From an alpha proteobacterium L41A (GTDB taxonomy: Bacteria > Pseudomonadota > Alphaproteobacteria > Caulobacterales > Caulobacteraceae): a stretch of DNA of 64,000 nucleotides. The stretch is taken from NCBI GenBank assembly GCA_000335735.1, contig AMYY01000001.1, forward strand, positions 1 to 64,000. Reading direction: 5' to 3'. Every line of letters begins with the position of its first letter. The stretch's first letter is position 1. This document shows, piece by piece, positions 56,328 to 64,000 of this stretch. The notes below the pieces were generated by a model. The model was not told where the DNA came from. It searched no databases and saw only the letters and a list, made by a program, of their open reading frames with translations. The position numbers were made by a program, and so were the translations under genes.

Positions 56328-56807
56328 TCAAGGCTTGAAATAAGGATGTAAAACTTTGTCGCCGGGCTTGGCGTTGATTTCGGCCGCCCGCCCTGCCCGC
56401 AGCTCCAGGACGCCATTGGCGGCGCCGTTGGAAGGGATCGGCGCCTCGGAGAAGGGCGTGGCATGCGAAGCGATGGAGACGATGCGACCCTGTGGATCGA
56501 TATACAGAATGTCCAGCGAACTGGGCGTGTTGCGCATCCAGAAGCTTTGCTCGCGCGGCGCTTCGCCCGGCCATTGGAACAGCATCCCACGGTCGGCCTC
56601 GAGCGGCGGACGGAACATCAGTCCGCGTTGACGTTCGGGCTCTTCGTCGGCGATTTCGACCCAGAACTGATGCTCGCCCGACGTGGTCACGACGGCCAGC
56701 TTCTGCAGCGGCTCGCCATTGGGGCCGACCGGCGCCTTGGCCGCGCATCCGGCGAGCGCGAGCATAACCAGGCCCGCCATTGCAAAACGTCTCGTCGCCT
56801 TGATCAC
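56328..56807 (-). CDS. DUF192 family lipoprotein
   Basis: 159 residues. A lipoprotein signal ends [10 protein letters not shown] (Cys21). The DUF192 core is visible: [30 protein letters not shown] split over about 48-77, [22 protein letters not shown] and the end [18 protein letters not shown]. The family is small, beta-rich and exported; the function is not firmly known. It is in the same direction as, and 21 bases downstream of, the cold-shock gene. Confidence 0.9.
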   Translation of the reverse strand: MIKATRRFAMAGLVMLALAGCAAKAPVGPNGEPLQKLAVVTTSGEHQFWVEIADEEPERQRGLMFRPPLEADRGMLFQWPGEAPREQSFWMRNTPSSLDILYIDPQGRIVSIASHATPFSEAPIPSNGAANGVLELRAGRAAEINAKPGDKVLHPYFKP

Positions 56808-56828
56808 ACGCCTCTCCTGGGCGCTGAG

Positions 56829-57368
<540 letters not shown>

Positions 57369-57587
57369 TTAAAAACCCCCGCCCGCGCCTCCAGCGGACT
57401 CGTTTTATATTTAACACCGTTCCGCGAAATTTTGAAAAGCGGAAAATGCGCGTCTATGCAGAAGCTTGCGGTTGGGGGAGTGCAGACGCGCCTCGCAGGC
57501 GCTGGCTAATGACCGCCAGTTTCGTGTGCAATCTTGATTAGGCTGTTTCTCGGGAGCCTTAAAAGGCTCAACCATGTCCTGCCCGCG

Positions 57588-57662
57588 TGGCAGTCCCTAG
57601 GGGAGTCGAACCCCTCTTTTCAGGTTGAAAACCTGACGTCCTAACCGATAGACGAAGGGACC
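57588..57662 (-). tRNA. tRNA-Glu (anticodon TTC)
   Basis: A 75-base cloverleaf on the minus strand: acceptor GGTCCCT / AGGGACT (terminal G-U pair), anticodon loop TTTTCAA on a CAGG/CCTG stem, T-loop GGTTCGACTCC, discriminator G and an encoded CCA. A small inverted repeat (GAGCCTT / AAGGCTC, 57554-57569) lies downstream without a T-run. Confidence 0.94.
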
Positions 57663-57740
57663 GCTGCGCGGGAGAGCCGGCGATATAGCCGCGCCCTCGG
57701 AGCGGTGCAAGCGTGGATTTTCAGTTTTTTGAAGCCGTCG

Positions 57741-59552
57741 TCAGACCATTCGAGGATCGGCGACATCCTCGATCTCGAACTGCACGCCCTTGCGGCCATT
57801 CCAGTCGTCAGCCTTCAACCGGCCCACGATGCTCAGCCCACCCTGCCCTGAGAGCAAGGCCTGGCCCGTCGGCAGGTCGGCACAGCGCCAGGCGATGGCC
57901 TTGACCGACGCACCATCCGGACCGACCAGCCGGCAGCGCACATGACCGCCATTCATGACGACGGGTTCGCGGGCTTGAACCCCGCTCAGGGCGAAGCTGG
58001 GTTCCGGGTTGGCAGGGCCGAATGGGGCCAGACGCTCGAACGATTCGAACAGATCGCGCGTCGCCGCCGCCGGGTCGATCAGCGCGTCGATCTCCAGCGC
58101 GTCCTGTGCGACAGCCTCGATCCTTTCACTGGCCAGTCTTTCGTTCAGGAAGGCGGTCAGCTCGGACACGCGCGCACCGTCCATCGTCAGGCCTGCCGCC
58201 ATGGCATGACCGCCGCCAGCGAGAAGGATACCGCTCTCCCAGGCCGCCTGGATCGCGCGTCCCAAGTTCATGCCTGGCTGGGACCGGCCTGAGCCCTTTC
58301 CGAGACCGGTGACGGGATCGACGCCGATGACGATCACCGGCTTGCGCCAGCGTTCGCGCAAACGGCCGGCCACGATTCCGACGACGCCCGGATGCCAGTC
58401 CTCGCCCGCGACAACAACGACGGCGCTCTCGTCCGCATGGGCGCCGGCCGCCTCCACGCGTCGAACCGCCGCGTCGGTGACGGCCCGCTCGACATCGCGT
58501 CGCGATAGATTCAGTGCATCGAGTTCGATCGCCAGGGCCTCGGCCTCGGCCGGGTCGTCCGTCGACAACAGCCGCGCGCCCAGATCGGAACGACCTATGC
58601 GTCCCCCTGCATTGATGCGCGGCCCCAGGATGAAACCAGCATGACTGCTCTTGGCCGGTCCCGGTTCGGCGCCGGCCGCCGCCAGAAGCGCACGCAGACC
58701 CGGATTGCGCCAGTCGCTCATGACCTTCAGACCAAGGCCGGTCAGCGCGCGATTGAAGCCGGTCAGGCCGGTCACATCGCAGATGGCGCCTAGGGCCGCC
58801 AGATCCAGCCACTGGCGAATGTCCGGTTCAGGCCTCTCGGCGAACAGGCCCCGACGCCGCCCCTCCCGGTTCAGCGCCGCGAGAAGGACGAAGACGACAC
58901 CTGCCGCCGCCAGATTTCCCTGACCTGAGTTGCAGCCCGGCCGGTTAGGATTGACGACCGCCAACGCCCTCGGCGGCTCGCTGCGCATCAGGTGGTGATC
59001 GATAACGACGACGTTCAGGGCGATGGCGGCCGCATGGGCCAGGGCTTCGTTCGCTGCAGCCCCGCAATCCACCGTGATGACCAGATCGGCGCCCGAGGCC
59101 TTCAGCGTGTCGAAGGCCTTGGCGCTGGGGCCGTAACCTTCGGTCATCCGGTCCGGAACATAGATCGAAAGCGTATGTCCCATCGCCCGGAACCAACGCA
59201 CCAGCAGCGCCGCGCTGGACGCGCCGTCCACGTCATAGTCGGCGAACACATGAATGTTCGCCTTGGCCTGTAACGCGTTCAGGATCGCATCGGCCGCTGC
59301 GTCCATATCCATAAAGCTGGACGGGTCGGGAAACAGGGCGCGCAGGGTCGGGGTAAGGAAATCTTGGCCCTGGTCTGCGCGAACGCCCCGTGAGGCCAAG
59401 GCCCGGGCCAGCGGTTCTTCCAGGTTCAGGGTCTGCATGTTCGCGCGCGTTGTGGCGGCGTCGGCCGGACGTTGACGCCAGGCGCGCCCAGACAGGGATC
59501 GAGACACGCCGAGGAATGCGTTCAGTGTCTTTGCGCCGCTGTCGTCTGCCAT
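57741..59552 (-). CDS. recJ: Single-stranded-DNA-specific exonuclease RecJ
   Basis: 603 residues. 5'-3' exonuclease of the DHH phosphoesterase family, used in recombination and repair. Motifs in order: HVFADYDVDGASSAALLVRW (motif I), VITVDCGAA (motif II), NVVVIDHHLM (DHH, motif III), and the downstream GFILGPRINAGGRIG region. A C-terminal DHHA1 domain is shown by LLAGGGHAMAAGLTM, and an OB-like nucleic-acid domain ends the protein (VRCRLVGPDGASVKAIAW). A small lipoprotein gene precedes it on the same strand by 39 bases. Confidence 0.95.
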   Translation of the reverse strand: MADDSGAKTLNAFLGVSRSLSGRAWRQRPADAATTRANMQTLNLEEPLARALASRGVRADQGQDFLTPTLRALFPDPSSFMDMDAAADAILNALQAKANIHVFADYDVDGASSAALLVRWFRAMGHTLSIYVPDRMTEGYGPSAKAFDTLKASGADLVITVDCGAAANEALAHAAAIALNVVVIDHHLMRSEPPRALAVVNPNRPGCNSGQGNLAAAGVVFVLLAALNREGRRRGLFAERPEPDIRQWLDLAALGAICDVTGLTGFNRALTGLGLKVMSDWRNPGLRALLAAAGAEPGPAKSSHAGFILGPRINAGGRIGRSDLGARLLSTDDPAEAEALAIELDALNLSRRDVERAVTDAAVRRVEAAGAHADESAVVVVAGEDWHPGVVGIVAGRLRERWRKPVIVIGVDPVTGLGKGSGRSQPGMNLGRAIQAAWESGILLAGGGHAMAAGLTMDGARVSELTAFLNERLASERIEAVAQDALEIDALIDPAAATRDLFESFERLAPFGPANPEPSFALSGVQAREPVVMNGGHVRCRLVGPDGASVKAIAWRCADLPTGQALLSGQGGLSIVGRLKADDWNGRKGVQFEIEDVADPRMV

Positions 59553-59591
59553 CAGCGCATTATCGCGGGATTCTGCCTCCCGCGCGACCGG

Positions 59592-60041
59592 TCATCGCGT
59601 CGGGCGGCGGTCGAGCGGCGGCGGAGCCTTGGCCCTGTCACGCAGGCTTTGAGCAAAGGCCTCAATATCCGCCTGGGTTCTGACGGCGTCGGCCGACACC
59701 GGAACGGCGTTCACGGCCGCGCGTGTTTCGGCGGCGAGCGCCTCGGCGTCGCCGAGCGTCCAGTCGATGCGTGCGATCTCGCTGGTCAGCGTCGCGCTGT
59801 CGCCTTGGAGACGCTGCACATTCGACGCGACCTGCGTGACCGGCGGCAGATCGGTCGGCGCTGTCGGAAAGTCCTCCCAGCGCGGATAGCGCCGATTGGC
59901 GTCGACCAGTTCCTGGATACGCGGCGCCAGCGGCGAGACAGCCTCCGTCTTGGAGGCGGATGCGCCGATACAGCCGCTCAATGGCGTCGCGATCGCGGCT
60001 GCGGCGATCAGGATCATCTTTTTCGAGTGCGACGCGTTCAT
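59592..60041 (-). CDS. Hypothetical lipoprotein
   Basis: 149 residues. A signal peptide with lipobox PLSGC (Cys about 24) is followed by a proline-containing segment (YPRWEDFPTAPTDLPP) and then a largely helical region (about 70-140) rich in Ala, Asp and Glu. I recognise no family with certainty; short Caulobacterales envelope lipoproteins of this build are common. It is upstream of recJ in the same direction and diverges from phaC across 84 bases. Confidence 0.75.
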   Translation of the reverse strand: MNASHSKKMILIAAAAIATPLSGCIGASASKTEAVSPLAPRIQELVDANRRYPRWEDFPTAPTDLPPVTQVASNVQRLQGDSATLTSEIARIDWTLGDAEALAAETRAAVNAVPVSADAVRTQADIEAFAQSLRDRAKAPPPLDRRPTR

Positions 60042-60125
60042 TTCCTTGCTGGTCTTATGCCATCATCGCGATGCGCGGAAGGGCGGATGAACCACCCTCT
60101 GACGCAGGATGCGTGAAGGACGATC

Positions 60126-62066
60126 ATGGCCAAGACTCCCAAAAAGCCGACAGACGCCTCAGATCGCCCCGCACGCAAGGCCGGACGTCCGACGTCCGCC
60201 AAGCCCCGCCCGCCTCGCCAGCCCAAATCGAAACCTGCCGAAACGCGGGAGGCCGCCGCCGTAGCCCATTCCGAACCGACTCTTGAGCCGACTGCAGCGA
60301 CGCCCAACCAAGCCGAATTGATCGAAACCCTGTCGATGAATCTGGCCAAGGCGGCCATGATGGCCCAGAGCGCGATCGCCGAGGCGGCGCTGACCCAGGC
60401 CGATCGGCCGGCCGCCCTTTCCGCCGATCCCTTCAACGTCGCGCCAGCCATGACGTCAGTCATGACCAGCCTGGCCGCCCAGCCTGACAAGATGATGCAG
60501 GCCCAAGCCGACCTATTTGGCCGCTATATGCAGCTCTGGTCATCGACGGCGCGTCAGGCGGCCGGCGAGGCTCCCGATCCCGCTCCGGTCGACAAGCGGT
60601 TCAAGGACCCGGCCTGGTCCGAAAACCCCATGTTCGACATGATGCGGCGATCCTATCTGCTGACGTCGGACTGGATGAACGGCCTGATCGCAGGGGTCGA
60701 GGATGTCGATCCCACGCTGAAACGTCGCGCCCAGTTCTTCACTCGCCTGCTGACAGACGCCTTTTCGCCGTCCAACTTCCTGGCCTCCAATCCCGTCGCG
60801 CTGAAGGCCTTGGCTGAGACGAGCGGCGAATCGCTGGTGAAGGGCATGCATAACTTCGCCGCCGATCTGGAACGTGGCGGCGGATCGCTGCGCATCAGCC
60901 AGGCCGACTACGGCAAGTTCGTCGTCGGCGAGAACGTCGCCACCGCGCCGGGCCAGGTCGTCTGGCGCGATGAGCTGTTCGAACTGATCCAGTACGCACC
61001 GACGACCGAAAGCCAGCACGAAATTCCGCTGCTGATCTTCCCGCCCTGGATCAACAAATTCTACATTATGGACCTGCAGCCGGCGAACTCGCTGATCCGC
61101 TGGCTGTCGGCGCAGGGCTTCACAGTCTTCGTCTGTTCCTGGGTCAATCCGGACAGGGAGAAGGCCGGCTTCGGCTTCGACGACTATCTGGAAAAAGGCA
61201 TCTATCGCGCGGTCGAGAAGACGCTGGAGCAGGCTGGCACGAAGCAATTGAACGCCGTGGGATATTGCATCGGCGGCACCCTGTTGGGCGCTGGTCTGGC
61301 ACACATGGCGGCCCAGGGCGACAAGCGAATCGCCGCCGCCACCTTCTTCGCCGCTCAGCATGATTTCGCCGAGGCCGGCGACCTGCTTCTGTTCACCGAC
61401 GAACACTGGATCGCCGAAATCGAGCGTCAGATGGATGCGGCGGGCGGCGTCCTGCCGGGCGCAGCGATGGCGGAAACATTCAACGCCCTGCGGTCCAACG
61501 ACCTGATCTGGTCCTTCTTCATCAGCAACTATCTGCTGGGCAAGGATCCGCCCGCCTTCGACCTGCTGTTCTGGAACGCCGACCAGACCCGCATGCCCAA
61601 AACCCTGCATCTCGACTATCTGCGTCAGATGTATGGGGCCAACGCCCTGGCCAAGGGGCAGTTCGAGATCGGCGGCCTGACGGCGGACCTGTCGAAGGTC
61701 GAGATCCCGCTCTATTTCCAGGCCAGCCGCGAGGATCACATCGCGCCGATGAACTCCGTCTATCGGTCCGCCAAACTGTTTGGCGGCAAGGACGTGACCT
61801 TTACCCTGGCCGGGTCAGGTCACATCGCCGGCGTCATCAACGCCCCCGCAGCAAAAAAATATCAGCACTGGACCAACCCTGCCCTGCCCGCGACCTTGGC
61901 CGAATGGCAGGCTGACGCGGTCGAACATCCCGGCAGCTGGTGGGAGCATTGGTCGGCTTGGCTCGGCGCGCGTTCCGGCAAGCAAATCCCCGCCCGCGAC
62001 CCGGCCAAGGGCCCACTCAAGCCCATCGAGCCGGCGCCGGGCAGCTATGTGAAAGTGAAGTCTTGA
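60126..62066 (+). CDS. phaC: Class I poly(3-hydroxyalkanoate) synthase
   Basis: 646 residues. It polymerises 3-hydroxybutyryl-CoA into storage granules. The lipase-like box GYCIGGTLLG holds the nucleophile Cys381; the other triad members lie in SREDHIAPMNSVY (Asp) and AGSGHIAGVIN (His). FPPWINKFYIMDLQP and VFVCSWVNPD are family hallmarks. The first about 60 residues are a Lys/Pro/Arg/Ala-rich basic tail beyond the usual synthase start. GAAGGA lies 8 bases before the ATG. The stop overlaps the TTG start of a small membrane protein gene. Confidence 0.95.
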   Translation: MAKTPKKPTDASDRPARKAGRPTSAKPRPPRQPKSKPAETREAAAVAHSEPTLEPTAATPNQAELIETLSMNLAKAAMMAQSAIAEAALTQADRPAALSADPFNVAPAMTSVMTSLAAQPDKMMQAQADLFGRYMQLWSSTARQAAGEAPDPAPVDKRFKDPAWSENPMFDMMRRSYLLTSDWMNGLIAGVEDVDPTLKRRAQFFTRLLTDAFSPSNFLASNPVALKALAETSGESLVKGMHNFAADLERGGGSLRISQADYGKFVVGENVATAPGQVVWRDELFELIQYAPTTESQHEIPLLIFPPWINKFYIMDLQPANSLIRWLSAQGFTVFVCSWVNPDREKAGFGFDDYLEKGIYRAVEKTLEQAGTKQLNAVGYCIGGTLLGAGLAHMAAQGDKRIAAATFFAAQHDFAEAGDLLLFTDEHWIAEIERQMDAAGGVLPGAAMAETFNALRSNDLIWSFFISNYLLGKDPPAFDLLFWNADQTRMPKTLHLDYLRQMYGANALAKGQFEIGGLTADLSKVEIPLYFQASREDHIAPMNSVYRSAKLFGGKDVTFTLAGSGHIAGVINAPAAKKYQHWTNPALPATLAEWQADAVEHPGSWWEHWSAWLGARSGKQIPARDPAKGPLKPIEPAPGSYVKVKS

Positions 62067-62440
62067 ATCGTCTCGAACCCAACGCCTTGCTCGCCCTCAG
62101 CACAGGCGTCGCCTTGGTCCTGCTGGTCATGACGGCCAGCCTGTTCGGAGAACCGGGCAATACGGTCAAATATGCGATCTCGGCCGTCATCTGCGCGGCC
62201 GCCTTTGTCCTGCTTAATGAACGAATGGCGCGCGCGATGAAACGACCGGTCGCTCAGCCGCTGATCCACGTCAGCACGCCGGGCGCGGCGATCTGGGCCG
62301 GACTGTTTCCATTGATCGTCATCGCCATGGCCTGCGCGCCCGTTTTCTTCGCCGGTCACGACTATGGTCTGCTGGTGATCATCGCCTCGGTCATCTTCGG
62401 CCTGACGGTCGATTCAGCGATCCGCGCCCGTCGCGCCTAG
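62063..62440 (+). CDS. Hypothetical four-helix membrane protein
   Basis: 125 residues from a TTG in a TTGA overlap with the phaC stop; a longer frame upstream lies inside phaC. Four hydrophobic segments are visible: ALLALSTGVALVLLVMTA, VKYAISAVICAAAFVLL, AIWAGLFPLIVIAMACAPVF and YGLLVIIASVIFGLTV. A basic patch NERMARAMKRP lies between helices 2 and 3. No family is recognised. It is coupled to phaC and overlaps the convergent msrB end by 4 bases. Confidence 0.75.
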   Translation: MNRLEPNALLALSTGVALVLLVMTASLFGEPGNTVKYAISAVICAAAFVLLNERMARAMKRPVAQPLIHVSTPGAAIWAGLFPLIVIAMACAPVFFAGHDYGLLVIIASVIFGLTVDSAIRARRA

Positions 62441-62940
62441 GCCGACACGAACGTCAGCGCCACGCCGTTGTTGCAGTAGCGCAGCCCCGTCGGACGCGGA
62501 CCATCGTCGAACACATGCCCCTGGTGTCCCAGGCAGCGGGCGCAATGGTATTCGGTGCGCGGAATGCCAATGGCCAGGTCACGCTTCTTGCCGATATTGG
62601 CGGCGATGACGTCATAGAAGCTGGGCCAGCCAGTGTGGGAATCGAACTTCCACTGCGATCGAAACAGCGGCAGATCGCAGCCATTGCAGACGAAAGTCCC
62701 GCGCGCGTGCTGATCGTTCAACGGGCTGGAATAGGGACGCTCCGTCCCCTCGTGCCGCATCACGCGCCAGGAGGCGTCGCCCAAGCGTCGTCGCCAATCC
62801 GCATCGGACACCCGACGATAGGGCGAGGCTGTATATTGCCCCTCCCCGGCTTCGGACGTCTCAGGCGAACAGGCGGACAGGGCGAGCGCGCCGGCGCCCA
62901 TCAGAAGGCCCCGGCGATGCAGGATCAGGGACTGGGTCAT
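62437..62940 (-). CDS. msrB: Exported methionine-R-sulfoxide reductase B with Tat-type lipoprotein signal
   Basis: 167 residues. The N-terminus LHRRGLLMGAGALALSACS combines a twin-arginine motif with a lipobox-like LSAC (Cys24), so the protein should be exported folded and lipid-anchored. The MsrB domain has zinc cysteines in CNGC (85/88) and CARC (133/136), SQWKFDSHTGWPSFYD, and the catalytic Cys156 in LRYCNNGVALTF. Where E. coli MsrB has FDSGCGWPSF, this protein has FDSHTGWPSF, so the usual resolving Cys is missing. It repairs R-Met-sulfoxide in periplasmic proteins. argC lies upstream on the same strand. Confidence 0.93.
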   Translation of the reverse strand: MTQSLILHRRGLLMGAGALALSACSPETSEAGEGQYTASPYRRVSDADWRRRLGDASWRVMRHEGTERPYSSPLNDQHARGTFVCNGCDLPLFRSQWKFDSHTGWPSFYDVIAANIGKKRDLAIGIPRTEYHCARCLGHQGHVFDDGPRPTGLRYCNNGVALTFVSA

Positions 62941-62979
62941 GTCCCTGATACGACGAACGCCGCCGAATGGTTTCAGACC

Positions 62980-63930
62980 TCATATCAGACCGGTCGCCTC
63001 GTCCAGACCCAGCATGATGTTCAGGTTCTGCACCGCTGCGCCCGAAGCGCCCTTGCCCAGGTTGTCGAGCAAAGCGACCAGCCGCGCCTGTTCGCCATTG
63101 CGGTCGCCGAAGACATGCAGACGCAGACGGTTGGTGCCGTTTAGGCCTTCGGGCTCGATGCCGGTCATGGCCTCGGTCTCCTCCAGGTCGGCGACCTCGA
63201 CGAACCGCTGGCCGTCATAGGCCTCGACCAGGGCGCCGTGCAACCGTTCGACAGAAGGGGTTTCCGGCAGGGCCGCCAGATGCAGCGGAACCTCGACCAG
63301 CATGCCCTGGCGATAGTTTCCGACCGCCGGCGTGAACAGCACGTCTCGGCTCAGACCTGTGTGTTTGGTCATTTCGGGCACATGCTTGTGCCTCAGCGTC
63401 AGACCATAGGCGCGATAGGCGGTCGTAGCGCCGCCGCTATCTTTTGGGGCCGCCTCGAACTCGGCGATCATGGCCTTGCCGCCGCCGGAATAGCCCGACA
63501 CCGCATTGACCGTGACCGGATAGTTGGCGGGCACCAGACCCGCTTTCACCAGCGGCCGCACCAAAGCGATGAAGCCCGTGGGATAACAGCCGGGATTCGA
63601 CACGAACTGAGCGCGGGCGATCAGCGCACGCTGCCCGGCATCCATTTCAGGAAAACCATAGGCCCAGCCCGGCGCGACCCGATAGGCGGTCGAGGCGTCG
63701 ATCACCTTGACCGACGGGTTGTCGATCATGGACACGGCTTCCCGCGCCGCATCGTCAGGCAGACACAGGATAACCGCATCGGCGCCGTTCAGGGCCTCAC
63801 GCCGTGCATCCGCGTCCCGACGTCTGTCCCCCAGCAACAGCAGGTTCAGATCCGGGCGCGCTTCCAGCCGCTCGCGGATTTCCAGCCCCGTGGTGCCGGC
63901 CTCGCCGTCGATGAAGATGGTGTGGGTCAT
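62980..63930 (-). CDS. argC: N-acetyl-gamma-glutamyl-phosphate reductase
   Basis: 316 residues, the short (type 2) form. It reduces N-acetylglutamyl 5-phosphate to the semialdehyde in arginine synthesis. The NADP motif DGEAGTTGLEIRERL (8-22) is typical of type 2 enzymes. The catalytic Cys115 lies in SNPGCYPTGF, and HKHVPEM is in the C-terminal half. The 70 bases upstream to the end of the window hold no further recognisable gene on either strand. msrB starts 39 bases downstream. Confidence 0.95.
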   Translation of the reverse strand: MTHTIFIDGEAGTTGLEIRERLEARPDLNLLLLGDRRRDADARREALNGADAVILCLPDDAAREAVSMIDNPSVKVIDASTAYRVAPGWAYGFPEMDAGQRALIARAQFVSNPGCYPTGFIALVRPLVKAGLVPANYPVTVNAVSGYSGGGKAMIAEFEAAPKDSGGATTAYRAYGLTLRHKHVPEMTKHTGLSRDVLFTPAVGNYRQGMLVEVPLHLAALPETPSVERLHGALVEAYDGQRFVEVADLEETEAMTGIEPEGLNGTNRLRLHVFGDRNGEQARLVALLDNLGKGASGAAVQNLNIMLGLDEATGLI

Positions 63931-64000
63931 CTTAGTTCAAAAATAGAAGCCGACTTGGGAATCTTGCGGTCCAAGCACGGCTCCTGCCTCATACGGCTGG

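Noticed and set aside
57554..57569. Inverted repeat GAGCCTT/AAGGCTC after tRNA-Glu as a terminator
   Set aside because: Loop of only two bases if fully paired and no T-run in the direction of transcription.
60540..61739. 399-codon minus-strand frame inside phaC
   Set aside because: Antisense to a PHA synthase with an intact active site; no recognisable domain.

Overview
The window reads as a high-GC chromosomal segment of an alphaproteobacterium of the order Caulobacterales, most likely Brevundimonas or a close relative. This rests on gene content and order (pdxJ-acpS-lepB-rnc-era, glnB-glnA, tatABC, a double cold-shock-domain protein, an NDUFS4-like complex I subunit, an ECF11 sigma factor with ChrR) and on the very common 4-base stop/start overlaps. 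No insertion sequence, prophage, CRISPR array or rRNA was seen. The species call is an inference from memory of these families, not a database match.

Layout. 1-3,038: the end of pdxJ, then acpS, lepB, rnc and era. 3,045-9,158: a serine hydrolase, a succinyl-CoA:acetate CoA-transferase, a secreted NTF2-like protein, recO and a DipZ-type thiol-disulfide protein. 9,292-17,580: topoisomerase IV (parC and parE) around an FAD-linked oxidase, an O-antigen-ligase-like membrane protein and metC. 17,661-20,150: an orphan amino-acid-binding lipoprotein followed by a dicarboxylate/amino-acid symporter. 20,152-23,683: phrB-cfa-sseA. 23,795-28,235: LPS inner-core genes kdsA-hldE-hldD and a DUF3089 protein. 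28,311-32,089: SPFH/NfeD pair, rnhA and tatABC. 32,189-34,963: glnB-glnA and, divergently, an NAD(P)H-hydrate dehydratase.

34,964-50,417 is the more accessory part, with codon use less strict than in the flanks. It holds a secreted repeat protein and a fasciclin lipoprotein behind a sequence matching the EcfG/SigT general-stress promoter. Membrane transport genes follow: DUF421 (with a broken second copy), an NhaP-type antiporter, an MscS channel and an SLC13 permease. A MarR regulator then faces the three-gene operon for the osmoprotectant N-acetylglutaminylglutamine amide (NAGGN). An Ala-rich lipoprotein and a phospholipase D-family enzyme end the region. Together this looks like a membrane and osmotic stress neighbourhood.

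50,418-54,735 is a compact singlet-oxygen response module: an ECF11 sigma factor, a ChrR-type anti-sigma factor and a DUF1295 protein run one way; an FAD oxidoreductase and a DUF1365 protein run the other. Between them lie two back-to-back promoters with the same TGATCC/CGTA architecture. The ChrR protein keeps its cupin metal ligands but has lost the Cys residues (and one His) of the usual zinc anti-sigma domain. This is the most interesting locus here. 54,743-63,930 returns to housekeeping genes: trhO, three tRNAs (Arg, Pro, Glu), an NDUFS4-like subunit, a DUF192 protein, a double cold-shock protein, recJ, phaC, an exported MsrB and argC.
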